DNA of 59,359 bases from assembly GCF_963678635.1 (NCBI RefSeq), contig NW_026971157.1, positions 1-59,359 on the forward strand. The letters run 5' to 3'. Within the stretch, counting starts at the first letter, position 1; every line of letters starts with the position of its first letter. A program made the translations under genes and the position numbers. The DNA comes from Symsagittifera roscoffensis. Its lineage: Eukaryota > Xenacoelomorpha > Acoela > Convolutidae. Under the pieces are notes generated by a model. The model had not been told where the DNA came from and did not search any database. It saw only the letters and a list, made by a program, of their open reading frames with translations. This document shows positions 11,201 to 19,893 of this stretch, one piece after another.

Positions 11201-14200
11201 TTCGTCTTCTTCCATGAATCTGGACCACTCCCCGGACTCTTGATCTAGTCCCAGGTGTTCAACTTCTTCTCTGAATGTTACTTTCTTATCCCTGACTTTT
11301 GTCTGCTCCAGAATTTTTTCGGGGATTTTTTCAACTAGTGATCGCACAACTTCCTTGCTATCAGTGATGCTTCCTTTTGAGACGTCAGTATTGTTCACTG
11401 TTTCTTCTCTCCGAAGTATGGTTAGTTCCGGTGCCTCCTGACCTTTCCCTTGGATCACGGGCTTGTCATCTGATAGTTTCTCAAGCAACCTCATTAAGTC
11501 TTCATCTATTCGGACCGTTCCTTCCTCTACCTGGATGAGATCATAACCTTTTGCCTTGAGTGTTTCCCTCACGATCTTGGACTTGAGCATTATTCCTATC
11601 GGAATCCCTCTGCTTTTCTTCAAGATGGTCTTTTCAAGAGGCTCTTTCGGCAATTCGGGATGATCTTCAATCGGTTTGCCTGATTTGTCCAGCCATCTCG
11701 TGAGTGGAAGACTGTCGTACGTTTCTTTGTCCATAAAGGAGAAGCCGTCTTTGATCTCAGGTCTGTCCGCCTCTCTTTGTTCTTGCCTCTCGTAGAACTC
11801 CGTCTTCTTACTCAAGCTGTCAGCATTTTGATGTTTATCTCGTGTTCTGTGCTCAATTATCATGTTGTATCCATCCAAGCGAACTATCCACCTCCCAATA
11901 TAGCTCTGGTCCATTGAGTACGTTTTCAGCCAGCTTAGTGCTCGGTTGTCGACTCGCAGTTTGAAGGGCTCACTGCCTAAGTATGCTCTGTATTTTTCGA
12001 CAAAGGTGACCACCGCGAACATCTCTGCTTTCGGTGCTCCGTACTTCATTTCTGTGTCACTTAGGACCTTGCTCCCGTATGCTATTGGTCTCAAGACTGT
12101 CTTCCCATTCCATTCTTGTTCTTGATGGAGAATCCCAGAAATAGCGACTACTGACGCATCCGTGTCTAGCACGTACATCCCCTTCTCAGTCGGCATACCC
12201 AGTACTGGTGCCTCACACAGCTCTTTCTTTATTCTCTGGAATGACTCTTCTGCCGCGTTGTTCCACGTGAACTTCTTGCCCTTATGTCTCATTAATTGTT
12301 GCATCGGGTATACCTTGTCCGCATAGCCCTTGATGAATTCTCTATAATAGTTGGCGAAACCCAGGAAGCTCATCAGCTGGTGCTCCGTCTTCGGTGATTT
12401 CCAGGTTAGGACTGCTTCCACGGCGTCTGGATCAGGTCTGATACCGTGCTTATCTACCATCCTGCCCAAGTATTTAATCGAGTCCTTGAGTATCTCGCAC
12501 TTTGATGGTTTACACTTCAGCCCCGATCTTTTCATGCACGCGAACACCTCGTCAAGCCTCTCGATGTGGTCTTCTAGTGTTGGCGTTGCTATTACCACGT
12601 CGTCCACGTAGCACATTACCAGGTTGCCGTACTTCTTCGTCACGCCTATCAACGCGTGTGCCATCAGCCGCTGAAACGTGGCTGTTGCATTGCAGAGTCC
12701 AAACGGCATCCGTTTCCATTGAAACAGACCCAACTCGCAGGCGAACCCTGTCTTGTCCCTGTCTTGCTTCCTTAATGGTACCTGCCAAAAGGCCGAGCCT
12801 AAATCAAGAGTCGTAAAAAATTTCGCATCACCTAACTTCGAGAGGCTCTCATCAATTCTTGGTATGGGATAGGCATCCTTCACCGTGACGGAGTTCAGGT
12901 ATCGAAAGTCACAACAAAACCTTAACTGGTCGCCTTTCTTTTTGGCCATCACTAATCCACACGCCCACGGTGACTTGGATGGTTCTATCATGTCATACTC
13001 TAGTAACGTTTCGATTTCTTTTCTACACGCGTCCGATTTGTGTGGGGTCATGCGCCTCGCCCCCTCCCTGTGTGGTACCGCGTTTTCCTCAAGTTCTATT
13101 TCATGTTCAACAAAATTACAACACCCGATATCCGCCTTATGCCTTGAAAAAACCTCCTCGTTCCGCTCTAGTACGTCCTTGATAGCTTCGAGCTGTTCAT
13201 CTTTCAGTTTGCCCCTTAAATGTTCAATCTCCGGTAGAACCGGTTTATCAGTTTGCATTTCATCTGGTGTGGGTCGCTCTGGAAAGTTCGAACAGCTCGA
13301 AAGCCCATCGTCCGTTTCTGAATTAAGTGATTTGACAAGACCTGAAGAATCTTTTATTCTCTGCAATCGTCTCAAGATACAAGTTTTGTCCCTGTGGTTG
13401 GGACAATCAACAACTTCATTTTGTTTCGAGTTTTCAATTGTTTCATATCGAGTTTTAACCGGTAAAGCATATCCCAGCTTCCTCCCTCTCTGTATCGTGA
13501 TCGGTATATCAAGGGTATTCAACAAGACACTGACGCAGAGGCCGCTCTTCGTTATCGAAAATGATCTTCCTAAAACAGCAGCGCTTTGACTATTAGGATT
13601 TGGAACTATACACACTTGCTTGTTGTCACTTAGTTCATTATAATTTTTCATCCTCAAGCTTACGATTACCGCTTCATTAGCTTTTAACCTCACTCTCCTA
13701 CTCAAGAATACCGGTGCTTTGTTCTCATTTGCCATTATTAAATTTACCGGTTTGATTGCGTACCTCCTATCCGGGTTCCGTATCCTGAACATTGCATTAT
13801 TTAGATCTATCGTTACGTCGAAATTCCTGATGAAGTCTCTGCCCAAAATGAATTGGTCAGATTCATCTAGGTTTTCTACCACGATGAAGCTCATCCACAG
13901 GTTACGTTCCCCCAAATTGAGGGCTATTATCGGCGTCCTGCCCAGCACCCGTAGGGCCCCTTTGTTTGCAGCTGACAGCCGTATTCTCGAGTCTATCAAG
14001 TCACCTTTGTCAAAGCCCATCTTTTCCCATGTTTCGATTGGTATGACGCTCAAGACTGCTCCCGTGTCAAGTAATCCACGCAACTGAGTCTTTTTGCCAT
14101 TTATGTCTAGCACGTGCCCTGTCACGTCTGCTTCCGTCCCGATGTGCATTGCATCTTCTTCAAGCATGGCACAGTGTCCGATCGATCTTACTTTCAACTC

Positions 14201-15673
14201 TTCTTTCCCTACATAGATTTGTCCAATTAGGTCTTCGTCGCATGTTATCATCGTCTTGGTATAGATGTTGATTCCATCTATATTTAGCATCACCTCGTGT
14301 GGACCATAAGCTTCAGTGTACCTATTATCAACACGTACCGACTTGCTGCCCCCTCTCGTGAGTAGTGCTCTGAGCGCTCTAGAAGTCGTTTGTGGACTTA
14401 TTCCACTCAAGTAGTCTGCATACACGTCAATGTGCATTATCGTCTGGTCGCTTGGCTCGCTCAAGTTTCTGGTTACTTCGTGGCCGCCCACTGTGATTAT
14501 CGACATTATTCTTGCTCCGATTTTCGATATTCCAAAAGGTTTACCTGTCACCATTTTCACGGTGTTACAATTCCCGTTCTTTATTGAGCCCGTTCTAGCC
14601 TCTGGTACTGAGTTCGATCCGGTTAATGCTTCGTTAAAATTCTGTCTTTCGATCTCCAACTTTAGTCGTTGCTCTATTTCTTTCGCAGCCAGATCTTGTT
14701 TCACTTTGGCAATTGCTTCCGTCGCCGCTTTCTCATAATTTATCTCTAGAGAGCTCCCGGCCGCGGACTCTAACGCACCGCTAACATGTGTTACAGCTTT
14801 CACTGTCTTCGTCGGCAATTCGGTGTTTGGTGCTCCTAAGTTCCTAGATTCAAACTCGTTTTGCCTGTTCCGCTGATTCTGCACCGCCGCTAATGCCAAC
14901 TTATGTTTGGGGTGATTCTGGTCCTTGACCGCTTCCCAGAACAAGGGACAATCCATTCTGAAGTGCCCCTCCTGGTTACAGAAGAAGCATCTGGCGCCTA
15001 TCTTGATGATTAAGCCATTATAGTACTCGTGTTCCTCCATCTGGCTCATATCCTCTTCATCCGGTGCATAACCTAGGCTCTTCATGCCTTGTTTGTACGT
15101 TGTGCAGTCAGCCACATGATGATCCGCTGACCCGCAGTTCGCGCATGATCTGCGCTTGTCCATATCATCTCTAGGTTTGTACCATGATGACCTCTGGGGT
15201 TGGCTTCCCCCTTGCGTGTTCCTGTTCTCAGAATATGAGTACTTCTTAGGTTTCATCAGCATGTATTCTCTTGATTTCTGTCTCATTTCTTCTGGGGTGG
15301 GTGCGCTGTCCTTCGACAATGTGTAGTATGTTGCTAACATTGTCCTTAAGTCATCACTTTTCACCCCATCGATGAACTTCGAGGCAATGCTAAAGTTCCG
15401 TCTGTTTGTCGACTCCTCTGGGTCACTCCTCCTTCTCAAGCTCTCGAGGTCATCTAGGAACCGATCTATTGACTCGTCGTCCCTCTGCCTTCTCTTTTCA
15501 AATCGCATCATCGCTTGGTGACCCTTCATGCCTGACCCGAATCGATTCAGCAATATCTCGAAGATCTTGTCCGCGGTGTCGCGTTCTTCCTCCTTCTTTG
15601 CGACCACGCATTTTAATGCCGTTCCTTCTAAATTGCTGAGTATGGCTGTGCATGCTTGTCTTTCATCGTTCAA
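8228..15673 (-). CDS. Ty3/gypsy Gag(C-term)-Pol polyprotein, 2,481 aa
   Basis: In order: the rest of a Gag capsid domain (residues 1-150); two CX2CX4HX4C zinc knuckles (177-190, 229-242); aspartic protease with DTG at 536-538; reverse transcriptase with YVDD at 1022-1025; RNase H starting near 1165 (catalytic-type TDAS, Asp 1172); a long spacer of about 400 residues with an acidic stretch; integrase with an HHCC zinc-binding region (about 1700-1750), catalytic-type Asp 1778, Glu 1837 where the second Asp is expected, and Glu 1873, then a GPF-type C-terminal module (WRGPF). About 420 residues after that are acidic and unrecognised; no chromodomain was seen. At 2,481 codons it is much longer than a usual Ty3/gypsy pol. 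The frame continues upstream without a break into gag except for the TAA at 15,680-15,682, so the ATG at 15,673 is not a natural start. Assignment to the family is secure; activity is doubtful. Confidence 0.95.
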   Translation of the reverse strand: MNDERQACTAILSNLEGTALKCVVAKKEEERDTADKIFEILLNRFGSGMKGHQAMMRFEKRRQRDDESIDRFLDDLESLRRRSDPEESTNRRNFSIASKFIDGVKSDDLRTMLATYYTLSKDSAPTPEEMRQKSREYMLMKPKKYSYSENRNTQGGSQPQRSSWYKPRDDMDKRRSCANCGSADHHVADCTTYKQGMKSLGYAPDEEDMSQMEEHEYYNGLIIKIGARCFFCNQEGHFRMDCPLFWEAVKDQNHPKHKLALAAVQNQRNRQNEFESRNLGAPNTELPTKTVKAVTHVSGALESAAGSSLEINYEKAATEAIAKVKQDLAAKEIEQRLKLEIERQNFNEALTGSNSVPEARTGSIKNGNCNTVKMVTGKPFGISKIGARIMSIITVGGHEVTRNLSEPSDQTIMHIDVYADYLSGISPQTTSRALRALLTRGGSKSVRVDNRYTEAYGPHEVMLNIDGINIYTKTMITCDEDLIGQIYVGKEELKVRSIGHCAMLEEDAMHIGTEADVTGHVLDINGKKTQLRGLLDTGAVLSVIPIETWEKMGFDKGDLIDSRIRLSAANKGALRVLGRTPIIALNLGERNLWMSFIVVENLDESDQFILGRDFIRNFDVTIDLNNAMFRIRNPDRRYAIKPVNLIMANENKAPVFLSRRVRLKANEAVIVSLRMKNYNELSDNKQVCIVPNPNSQSAAVLGRSFSITKSGLCVSVLLNTLDIPITIQRGRKLGYALPVKTRYETIENSKQNEVVDCPNHRDKTCILRRLQRIKDSSGLVKSLNSETDDGLSSCSNFPERPTPDEMQTDKPVLPEIEHLRGKLKDEQLEAIKDVLERNEEVFSRHKADIGCCNFVEHEIELEENAVPHREGARRMTPHKSDACRKEIETLLEYDMIEPSKSPWACGLVMAKKKGDQLRFCCDFRYLNSVTVKDAYPIPRIDESLSKLGDAKFFTTLDLGSAFWQVPLRKQDRDKTGFACELGLFQWKRMPFGLCNATATFQRLMAHALIGVTKKYGNLVMCYVDDVVIATPTLEDHIERLDEVFACMKRSGLKCKPSKCEILKDSIKYLGRMVDKHGIRPDPDAVEAVLTWKSPKTEHQLMSFLGFANYYREFIKGYADKVYPMQQLMRHKGKKFTWNNAAEESFQRIKKELCEAPVLGMPTEKGMYVLDTDASVVAISGILHQEQEWNGKTVLRPIAYGSKVLSDTEMKYGAPKAEMFAVVTFVEKYRAYLGSEPFKLRVDNRALSWLKTYSMDQSYIGRWIVRLDGYNMIIEHRTRDKHQNADSLSKKTEFYERQEQREADRPEIKDGFSFMDKETYDSLPLTRWLDKSGKPIEDHPELPKEPLEKTILKKSRGIPIGIMLKSKIVRETLKAKGYDLIQVEEGTVRIDEDLMRLLEKLSDDKPVIQGKGQEAPELTILRREETVNNTDVSKGSITDSKEVVRSLVEKIPEKILEQTKVRDKKVTFREEVEHLGLDQESGEWSRFMEEDETGEGKMSGEREGWDEDSDESSEDQDSLCVILAEEKIRQHDRELQTDPSSGTYNLEIQEVRGGEELEKIAVSRKPLRELSCNSNVRTNLVPEDDMKIVKRMICVKLSDDIHNPGEMNGQIMALKEHVKARYRLSDLIRVQKNDKMTSNLSKWIHSGVKEKGELEEDSYKILSQFYKEKRDLLYHTAEGVVACKRRDEEKILHKHNLIILPQLYQTEVLFRSHDQMGHQGIDKVQQRILHRFDWPGMRKACERWVNACLACLQVKDPRKMKFPLKSVESSEFNEVVQIDHQKICMTESGYNQILVIIDHFTKLAEAVPCQTASAEETCDHLITHWISRYGCPMTFQSENGKAFVGDLTKELMKRSHIAQAHSTTYHPQTNGLVERQNRTLVNMLRVYCSRYMTDWDKYLPQVVGAYNSTQHSTTGISPFMMLTGRERAMPITFFYPEYEGKRTSPQAYVKEAIKRQQELNELCRRNTAQAQMRQRKKYDEKILRAKPYEVGQYVWVFQNVIPPKGTKKLLKKWRGPFMITDVHQQGRFYRLSTRRAAHYENLKPHVPSPEDWCLPKDMEGLEYLVVEPACEVNEKGTREKNDGNENLSLDDNEKIEVESDAGSFVEEDWNDPEQNEVPKWMEPDRPTPPETRTGNRKRTGMRYNRYGDDFLIDKIQPDKLGEELLKAGELEAGEEWQVIDDGGHYPQDDYSTPEVETDLEQSEIERRENTNLRILELMRDVKDESREGQSIQQIDVSAANYMKTEDPLFGWTATDRPLDIPKDNSDPTTSTGTSINIFVRGVGVGLTHTENLMIKKLKEVRETSGFELEEEEPEPTIGRNFKTKFEIPNEYSENIMITDSDFILSNRTSAICITADMSFKSRLEADFKREYQNVEFLFRQRPGLGGMAALPPSVAQVPGKYLCFLVTRVNDRNTIDPEHVILALTRLRDFMIERGIVEVSMPVYDPNRGKLSSRELYAILHVVFAETEIMVHLHKKYYLSIA

Positions 15674-15679
15674 GTTGTC

Positions 15680-15682
15680 TTA
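15680..15682 (-). other. In-frame TAA between the gag segments
   Basis: The gag ORF (codons ending at 17,035) and the gag-pol ORF are in the same frame, separated only by this TAA (context GAG TAA GAC). It falls inside the capsid homology, upstream of the zinc knuckles, not at a gag-pol domain boundary. That makes a single nonsense mutation or sequencing error likelier than programmed readthrough. Confidence 0.8.
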
Positions 15683-17035
15683 CTCTAGATGTAATCTCAT
15701 CACTTCCACCCACGTGTCAATGCATCCATCTGAGTCGTCTTTGAATTCTTTTGGCTTCTTGAATGTTTTTCTTGATTTCCCATCTCTCCTATCGCTCGAG
15801 TTAGTGTTCCTCGTGGCGAAGGCCTCTAGAGTCCTGTTCATCATTTCCCAAGTGTTTGCCCATGTCATAGCATCCGGACCTGCGTTGCTGTTAGCTGTTG
15901 AGTCCCCCGGACCAGTCGTTGTACTTGACATTCCATTCTTCATGATTGTTTTAGCAGCTGTTGGTGCTATGCTCACCGTATCCCGGGTTAAGGGCAACGG
16001 TGTCGATTGCCGTTTGTTCCTTTGTGGTTCCACAAAGTCAACTCTGGTGCCTTGCGTACGATCCGCTGCCGGTCTTTCTTGTGGAGTAGAACCTCTCAAG
16101 ATTGCATCCAACTTCGCCTGTATTGCACACGAACTCTCGGCTTGACTCTTGCTCATTGTGTCCATTCTCCTTTCCAGGCTCCCTAATTGGCTGTTGACAT
16201 CATCATATCGGTTTTTTAACTGTTGCAAATCTTTTTTGATGTTCTTAACTCGTTCTTCATTGGTGGTTTCTACATTATCTGACATTTCCTTGAGTCTCTC
16301 TTCTGTTGCCTTGGCCAGGTTAAAATAACTATCCAGGTACTCGTTTTTGTTGTATCTTAATTCTTTTCTTATCACTTCTCTGTCCTCTTCGCTGTGCTTC
16401 AGCTTTTTGTCGATCTGATTCAGTTTCGCCATCAAGTCACCTAGCTCAAGAGTAGCTTCTTCATGGTCAGCCGTCGGTTTTTCTTCGGCCGTCGCTTCTG
16501 CTCTAGTTTGTCCCTCTCTCGGATTGGCTTCTGTCGTCTTCGTGCTCACTGTTCCAAATGTTCGTGCTCTTTCAGCTTTTGGTTCTTCAGTCACGTTCTC
16601 TTTCGTTTTTATTCCGACCATCATCGCCAACCTTTCTGTAAAAGATGTCTTTTTTACTTGAGAGTCTTCTTTCACCGTTTCTTCGGTGTTGCCTATTGCA
16701 TCTTCCACGTTGTCTATTGGTGAGAATTCTATGGGTTTCGAGTTTGGTTCTTCTGCATTGGGCATTGGAGTTGATTCCGTCGCTATTTTCCTTGTTTCAT
16801 CAACACTTTGATCAGGTGTCTCTAGATCAATCTCGATGGTGGGTTCTACTCGTTCCCCTTCCATGCCCTCTCTTGCCCTGTTCTCCGCTGTACTCCTTGT
16901 GCTGACCATGTTAACTGAAAAGTTCTTCTTTGTTATCTTTGGGCCTGTTGATGTCGTTCCGCGCAGCGATGAATTATATTTCGTGTTTGATCCACTTGAC
17001 CTTTTTTCGAGCACCGGTACCCTACTCCGCCTCAT
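15680..17035 (-). CDS. Gag N-terminal part, 451 aa
   Basis: ATG at 17,035. Residues about 1-150 are Thr/Glu/Pro-rich and probably disordered. Residues about 200-310 form a Lys/Glu-rich predicted coiled coil (motifs such as LNQIDKKLKH and LGSLERRMD). The last about 35 residues contain the start of a retrotransposon-gag capsid domain (PKEF and DTWVEVM), which is cut by the TAA and continues in the next ORF. In Ty3/gypsy elements Gag assembles the cytoplasmic particle that packages the RNA; the coiled coil could add oligomer contacts. Upstream to 17,339 there is an AT-rich leader with no other start that I can support. Confidence 0.8.
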   Translation of the reverse strand: MRRSRVPVLEKRSSGSNTKYNSSLRGTTSTGPKITKKNFSVNMVSTRSTAENRAREGMEGERVEPTIEIDLETPDQSVDETRKIATESTPMPNAEEPNSKPIEFSPIDNVEDAIGNTEETVKEDSQVKKTSFTERLAMMVGIKTKENVTEEPKAERARTFGTVSTKTTEANPREGQTRAEATAEEKPTADHEEATLELGDLMAKLNQIDKKLKHSEEDREVIRKELRYNKNEYLDSYFNLAKATEERLKEMSDNVETTNEERVKNIKKDLQQLKNRYDDVNSQLGSLERRMDTMSKSQAESSCAIQAKLDAILRGSTPQERPAADRTQGTRVDFVEPQRNKRQSTPLPLTRDTVSIAPTAAKTIMKNGMSSTTTGPGDSTANSNAGPDAMTWANTWEMMNRTLEAFATRNTNSSDRRDGKSRKTFKKPKEFKDDSDGCIDTWVEVMRLHLE

Positions 17036-17339
17036 TATTTCTATTTACAACTGCTTTTATTTACAATTTTTTTATATACACGATTCTGTTCTTAGAATAA
17101 AAGAATAATAATAAAAAAAAATTTTTGTGGTAACAAATTTTGTACAACGTGTTAAAAACCTTGTTGTAGCTCTCTTTCTAAAACCTTTCGGAAAAATTTC
17201 CCTTAATGTGGTCTCAACCGTACCTATTTCGATTTGTCTTATTTTGTCTTAAGGCACACTTGTTGTAATTTTACTTCAATTTTTATACCGTCCCAAGACT
17301 ATTCGTCAATATCACAGTACTCTCCGCTAGTGTCCTAAG
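17036..17339. other. Leader upstream of gag
   Basis: This is AT-rich sequence with homopolymer A runs near 17,095-17,125. I found no ORF and no primer-binding site that I could assign with confidence. Confidence 0.4.
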
Positions 17340-18135
17340 ACCCTTGTACCAAGGCCACTGTTCCAAGACTACTGTCCCAAGACTAGTGTCCCAAGACTAG
17401 TGTCCCAAGACTACTGTCCCAAGACTAGTGTCCCAAGGCTAGTGTCCCAAGGGTAGTGTCCCAAGACCAGTGTCCCAAGGCTAGTGTCCCAAGACTACTG
17501 TCCCAAGACTAGTGTCCCAAGGCTAGTGTCCCAAGACTACTGTCCCAAGACTAGTGTCCCAAGGGTAGTGTCCCAAGACCAGTGTCCCAAGGCTGGTGTC
17601 CCAAGACTACTGTCCCAAGGCTAGTGTCCCAAGACTACTGTCCCAAGACCAGTGTCCCAAGACCAGTGTCCCAAGGCTAGTGTCCCAAGACTAGTGTCCC
17701 AAGACCCTTGTCCCAAGACCACTGTCCCAAGACCACTGTCCCAAGACCCTGTCCCAAGACCACTGTCCCAAGACTAGTGTCCCAAGACCCTTGTCCCAAG
17801 ACCACTGTCCCAAGACCACTGTCCCAAGACCCTGTCCCAAGACCACTGTCCCAAGACCCTGTCCCAAGACCACTGTCCCAAGACCCCTGTCCCAAGACCC
17901 TGTCCCAAGACCACTGTCCCAAGACCCTGTCCCAAGACCCTGTCCCAAGACCCTTGTCCAAAGACCACTGTCCCAAGACCCTGTCCCAAGACCACTGTCC
18001 CAAGACCCTGTCCCAAGACCACTGTCCCAAGACCCTGTCCCAAGACCACTGTCCCAAGACCCTGTCCCAAGACCACTGTCCCAAGACTGCTCTGTCCCAA
18101 GACTTCTTCGGTACTGTCCCAAGACTCGTCACGGA
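17340..18135. repeat. Minisatellite of TGTCCCAAGAC-type units
   Basis: Tandem 13- to 17-bp units all contain TCCCAAG. From about 17,745 to 18,085 the array settles into alternating 13- and 14-bp units (CCCTGTCCCAAGA and CCACTGTCCCAAGA), giving a 27-bp higher-order period. The left half (17,340-17,700) uses variants such as TAGTGTCCCAAGGC. Because 27 is divisible by 3, stop-free frames appear on both strands by chance. It lies in the presumed 5' untranslated region of the retroelement. Confidence 0.95.
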
Positions 18136-18566
18136 GTGTCTTCCTCGTTGTAGGGTCTTCTTGAATCAGCGTACCTTGTACCACCACTCAAGCTCTAGTA
18201 AAATTTTCCCAAAAACCCTCTCTTAAAAGCCAAATGCTGACCCCCCTCTTCTTTTTGGTTGTTTCTATTTCAATGTAGGTGCGCAGGTATCTTGTGATCA
18301 CCTGTTCGTATAAAACCAAACACAAATCCTCACTAAAATGCAACAAAAATCTAAGTAAGAAAAATAATAAAAACAGAAAAATGAGCCCACCTGAAATTCA
18401 AAGGTGACCAATGTCTACCTTTCGTCTAAAAAATATGTCTGGTACCTAATTGCCACGCGTTTTCCTTCCCCCCTGCTAGCGATCTTATGGGGTATTACAA
18501 AAACTGTCTATGTCCCTTCCCCCCTACCAATCCGACCAGGGTACCTTCCTTAACTCGAGTTCAAAT
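18136..18566. other. Non-coding segment between minisatellite and direct repeats
   Basis: No ORF is supported. The segment has C-runs (for example near 18,240 and 18,470) and AT-rich parts. A primer-binding site for minus-strand priming would be expected somewhere between here and the LTR, but I could not place it. Confidence 0.4.
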
Positions 18567-19439
18567 TTCGATATCCACCTAATATTACCAACGCGTGTTA
18601 ATTTCTAATGTAACTAAGTCAACGATGTCGACTAATTAGTTACTCTAATTTCCCCCTTTTTACAATTTACAACCGCCAACCTCTAACTTAACCAGCCCCC
18701 CTTCTAACCTCCCCCCTTTTTAGCCCCCCTTCCTAAGCCTAAAATTACCTTAAGCGCCGGGTGCTAAACCTCTCAAGAGAAAACCGTAGACCTGTCTCCA
18801 GGCCTGCTCAAGTAAAAACGTTCCTCAAAACCGGGGGATGTCGCTTATCCTATTTTACGCTTATCTCCTATAATGTAATGTGGATTTTAACGATACCCGT
18901 TCTGCCCAACTTGAGAACTCGAGAATTGCCAAATCCTTCTTGGCTGCTTTCCCACTCGACTGGTCACCTGTTCCAGTCCAGTCTCCTATTGGTTCAGCTC
19001 AAGTGCCCCTGAACCACTTTCCCACTCGGCTGGTCACCTCTTCCAGTCAAGTCTCCTATTGGTTCAGCTCAAGTGTCCCTGAACCACTTTCCCACTCGGC
19101 TGGTCACCTCTTCCAGTGAAGTCTCCTATTGGTCCTGCTAAGTTCCAAATTATCTGAAAACCCTTGACAACGCCCCACACTCGGGCACTTTATTACGGTT
19201 ACTGGGTTAAATTGCTAGGTTGATCGAAACGATCGAACTTATAAAACAGTATGGGTATACTATTTAATTAATATAAAGGTTTGATCCAACTGATCTGGTG
19301 TCAAAGTCACTGTCTTTTTTCGTTTTATGGTTTTTGTTCCTTTTTCTATTCTTTTTTTGGTTTTTGTTTTGCTTTTTGTCTTTTTGCTCGTGTTTTTGTC
19401 CCCCTAGTTGCCCCCCTTTACTCGGTTAGCTAAGCCTCG
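18567..19439 (-). repeat. LTR-like direct repeat, copy 1 (873 bp)
   Basis: The block starts TTCGATATCCACC and ends GCTAAGCCTCG. It is repeated in tandem as copies 2 and 3. On the minus strand it carries a TTTATAAG-type TATA (19,238-19,245) and an AATAAA (19,189-19,194) about 45 nt further on, an arrangement expected of a U3/R region. Inside, a roughly 74-bp unit with CTCCTATTGGTTCAGC is repeated in tandem (18,957-19,133). The exact LTR termini are not determined. Confidence 0.7.
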
Positions 19440-19893
19440 TTCGATATCCACCTAATATTACCAACGCGTGTTAATTTCTAATGTAACTAAGTCAACGATG
19501 TCGACTAATTAGTTACTCTAATTTCCCCCTTTTTACAATTTACAACCGCCAACCTCTAACTTAACCAGCCCCCCTTCTAACCTCCCCCCTGCTAAGTTCC
19601 AAATTATCTGAAAACCCTTGACAACGCCCCACACTCGGGCACTTTATTACGGTTACTGGGTTAAATTGCTAGGTTGATCGAAACGATCGAACTTATAAAA
19701 CAGTATGGGTATACTATTTAATTAATATAAAGGTTTGATCCAACTGATCTGGTGTCAAAGTCACTGTCTTTTTTCGTTTTATGGTTTTTGTTCCTTTTTC
19801 TATTCTTTTTTTGGTTTTTGTTTTGCTTTTTGTCTTTTTGCTCGTGTTTTTGTCCCCCTAGTTGCCCCCCTTTACTCGGTAAGCTAAGCCTCG
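19440..19893 (-). repeat. LTR-like direct repeat, copy 2, internally deleted (454 bp)
   Basis: Nearly identical to copy 1 but missing about 415 bp: the sequence jumps from the C-run after CTTCTAACC straight to GCTAAGTTCC at about 19,590. It keeps the TATA-like (19,692-19,699) and AATAAA (19,643-19,648) signals on the minus strand. Confidence 0.85.

Noticed and set aside
8328-16145. Plus-strand ORFs up to 234 codons opposite gag-pol
   Set aside because: Antisense shadows of the recognised gag-pol domains.
17677-18226. Repetitive ORFs on both strands through the minisatellite (SWDSGLGTG-type and CPKTTVPRP-type)
   Set aside because: The 27-bp period keeps several frames open on both strands at once, so openness is not evidence of coding.
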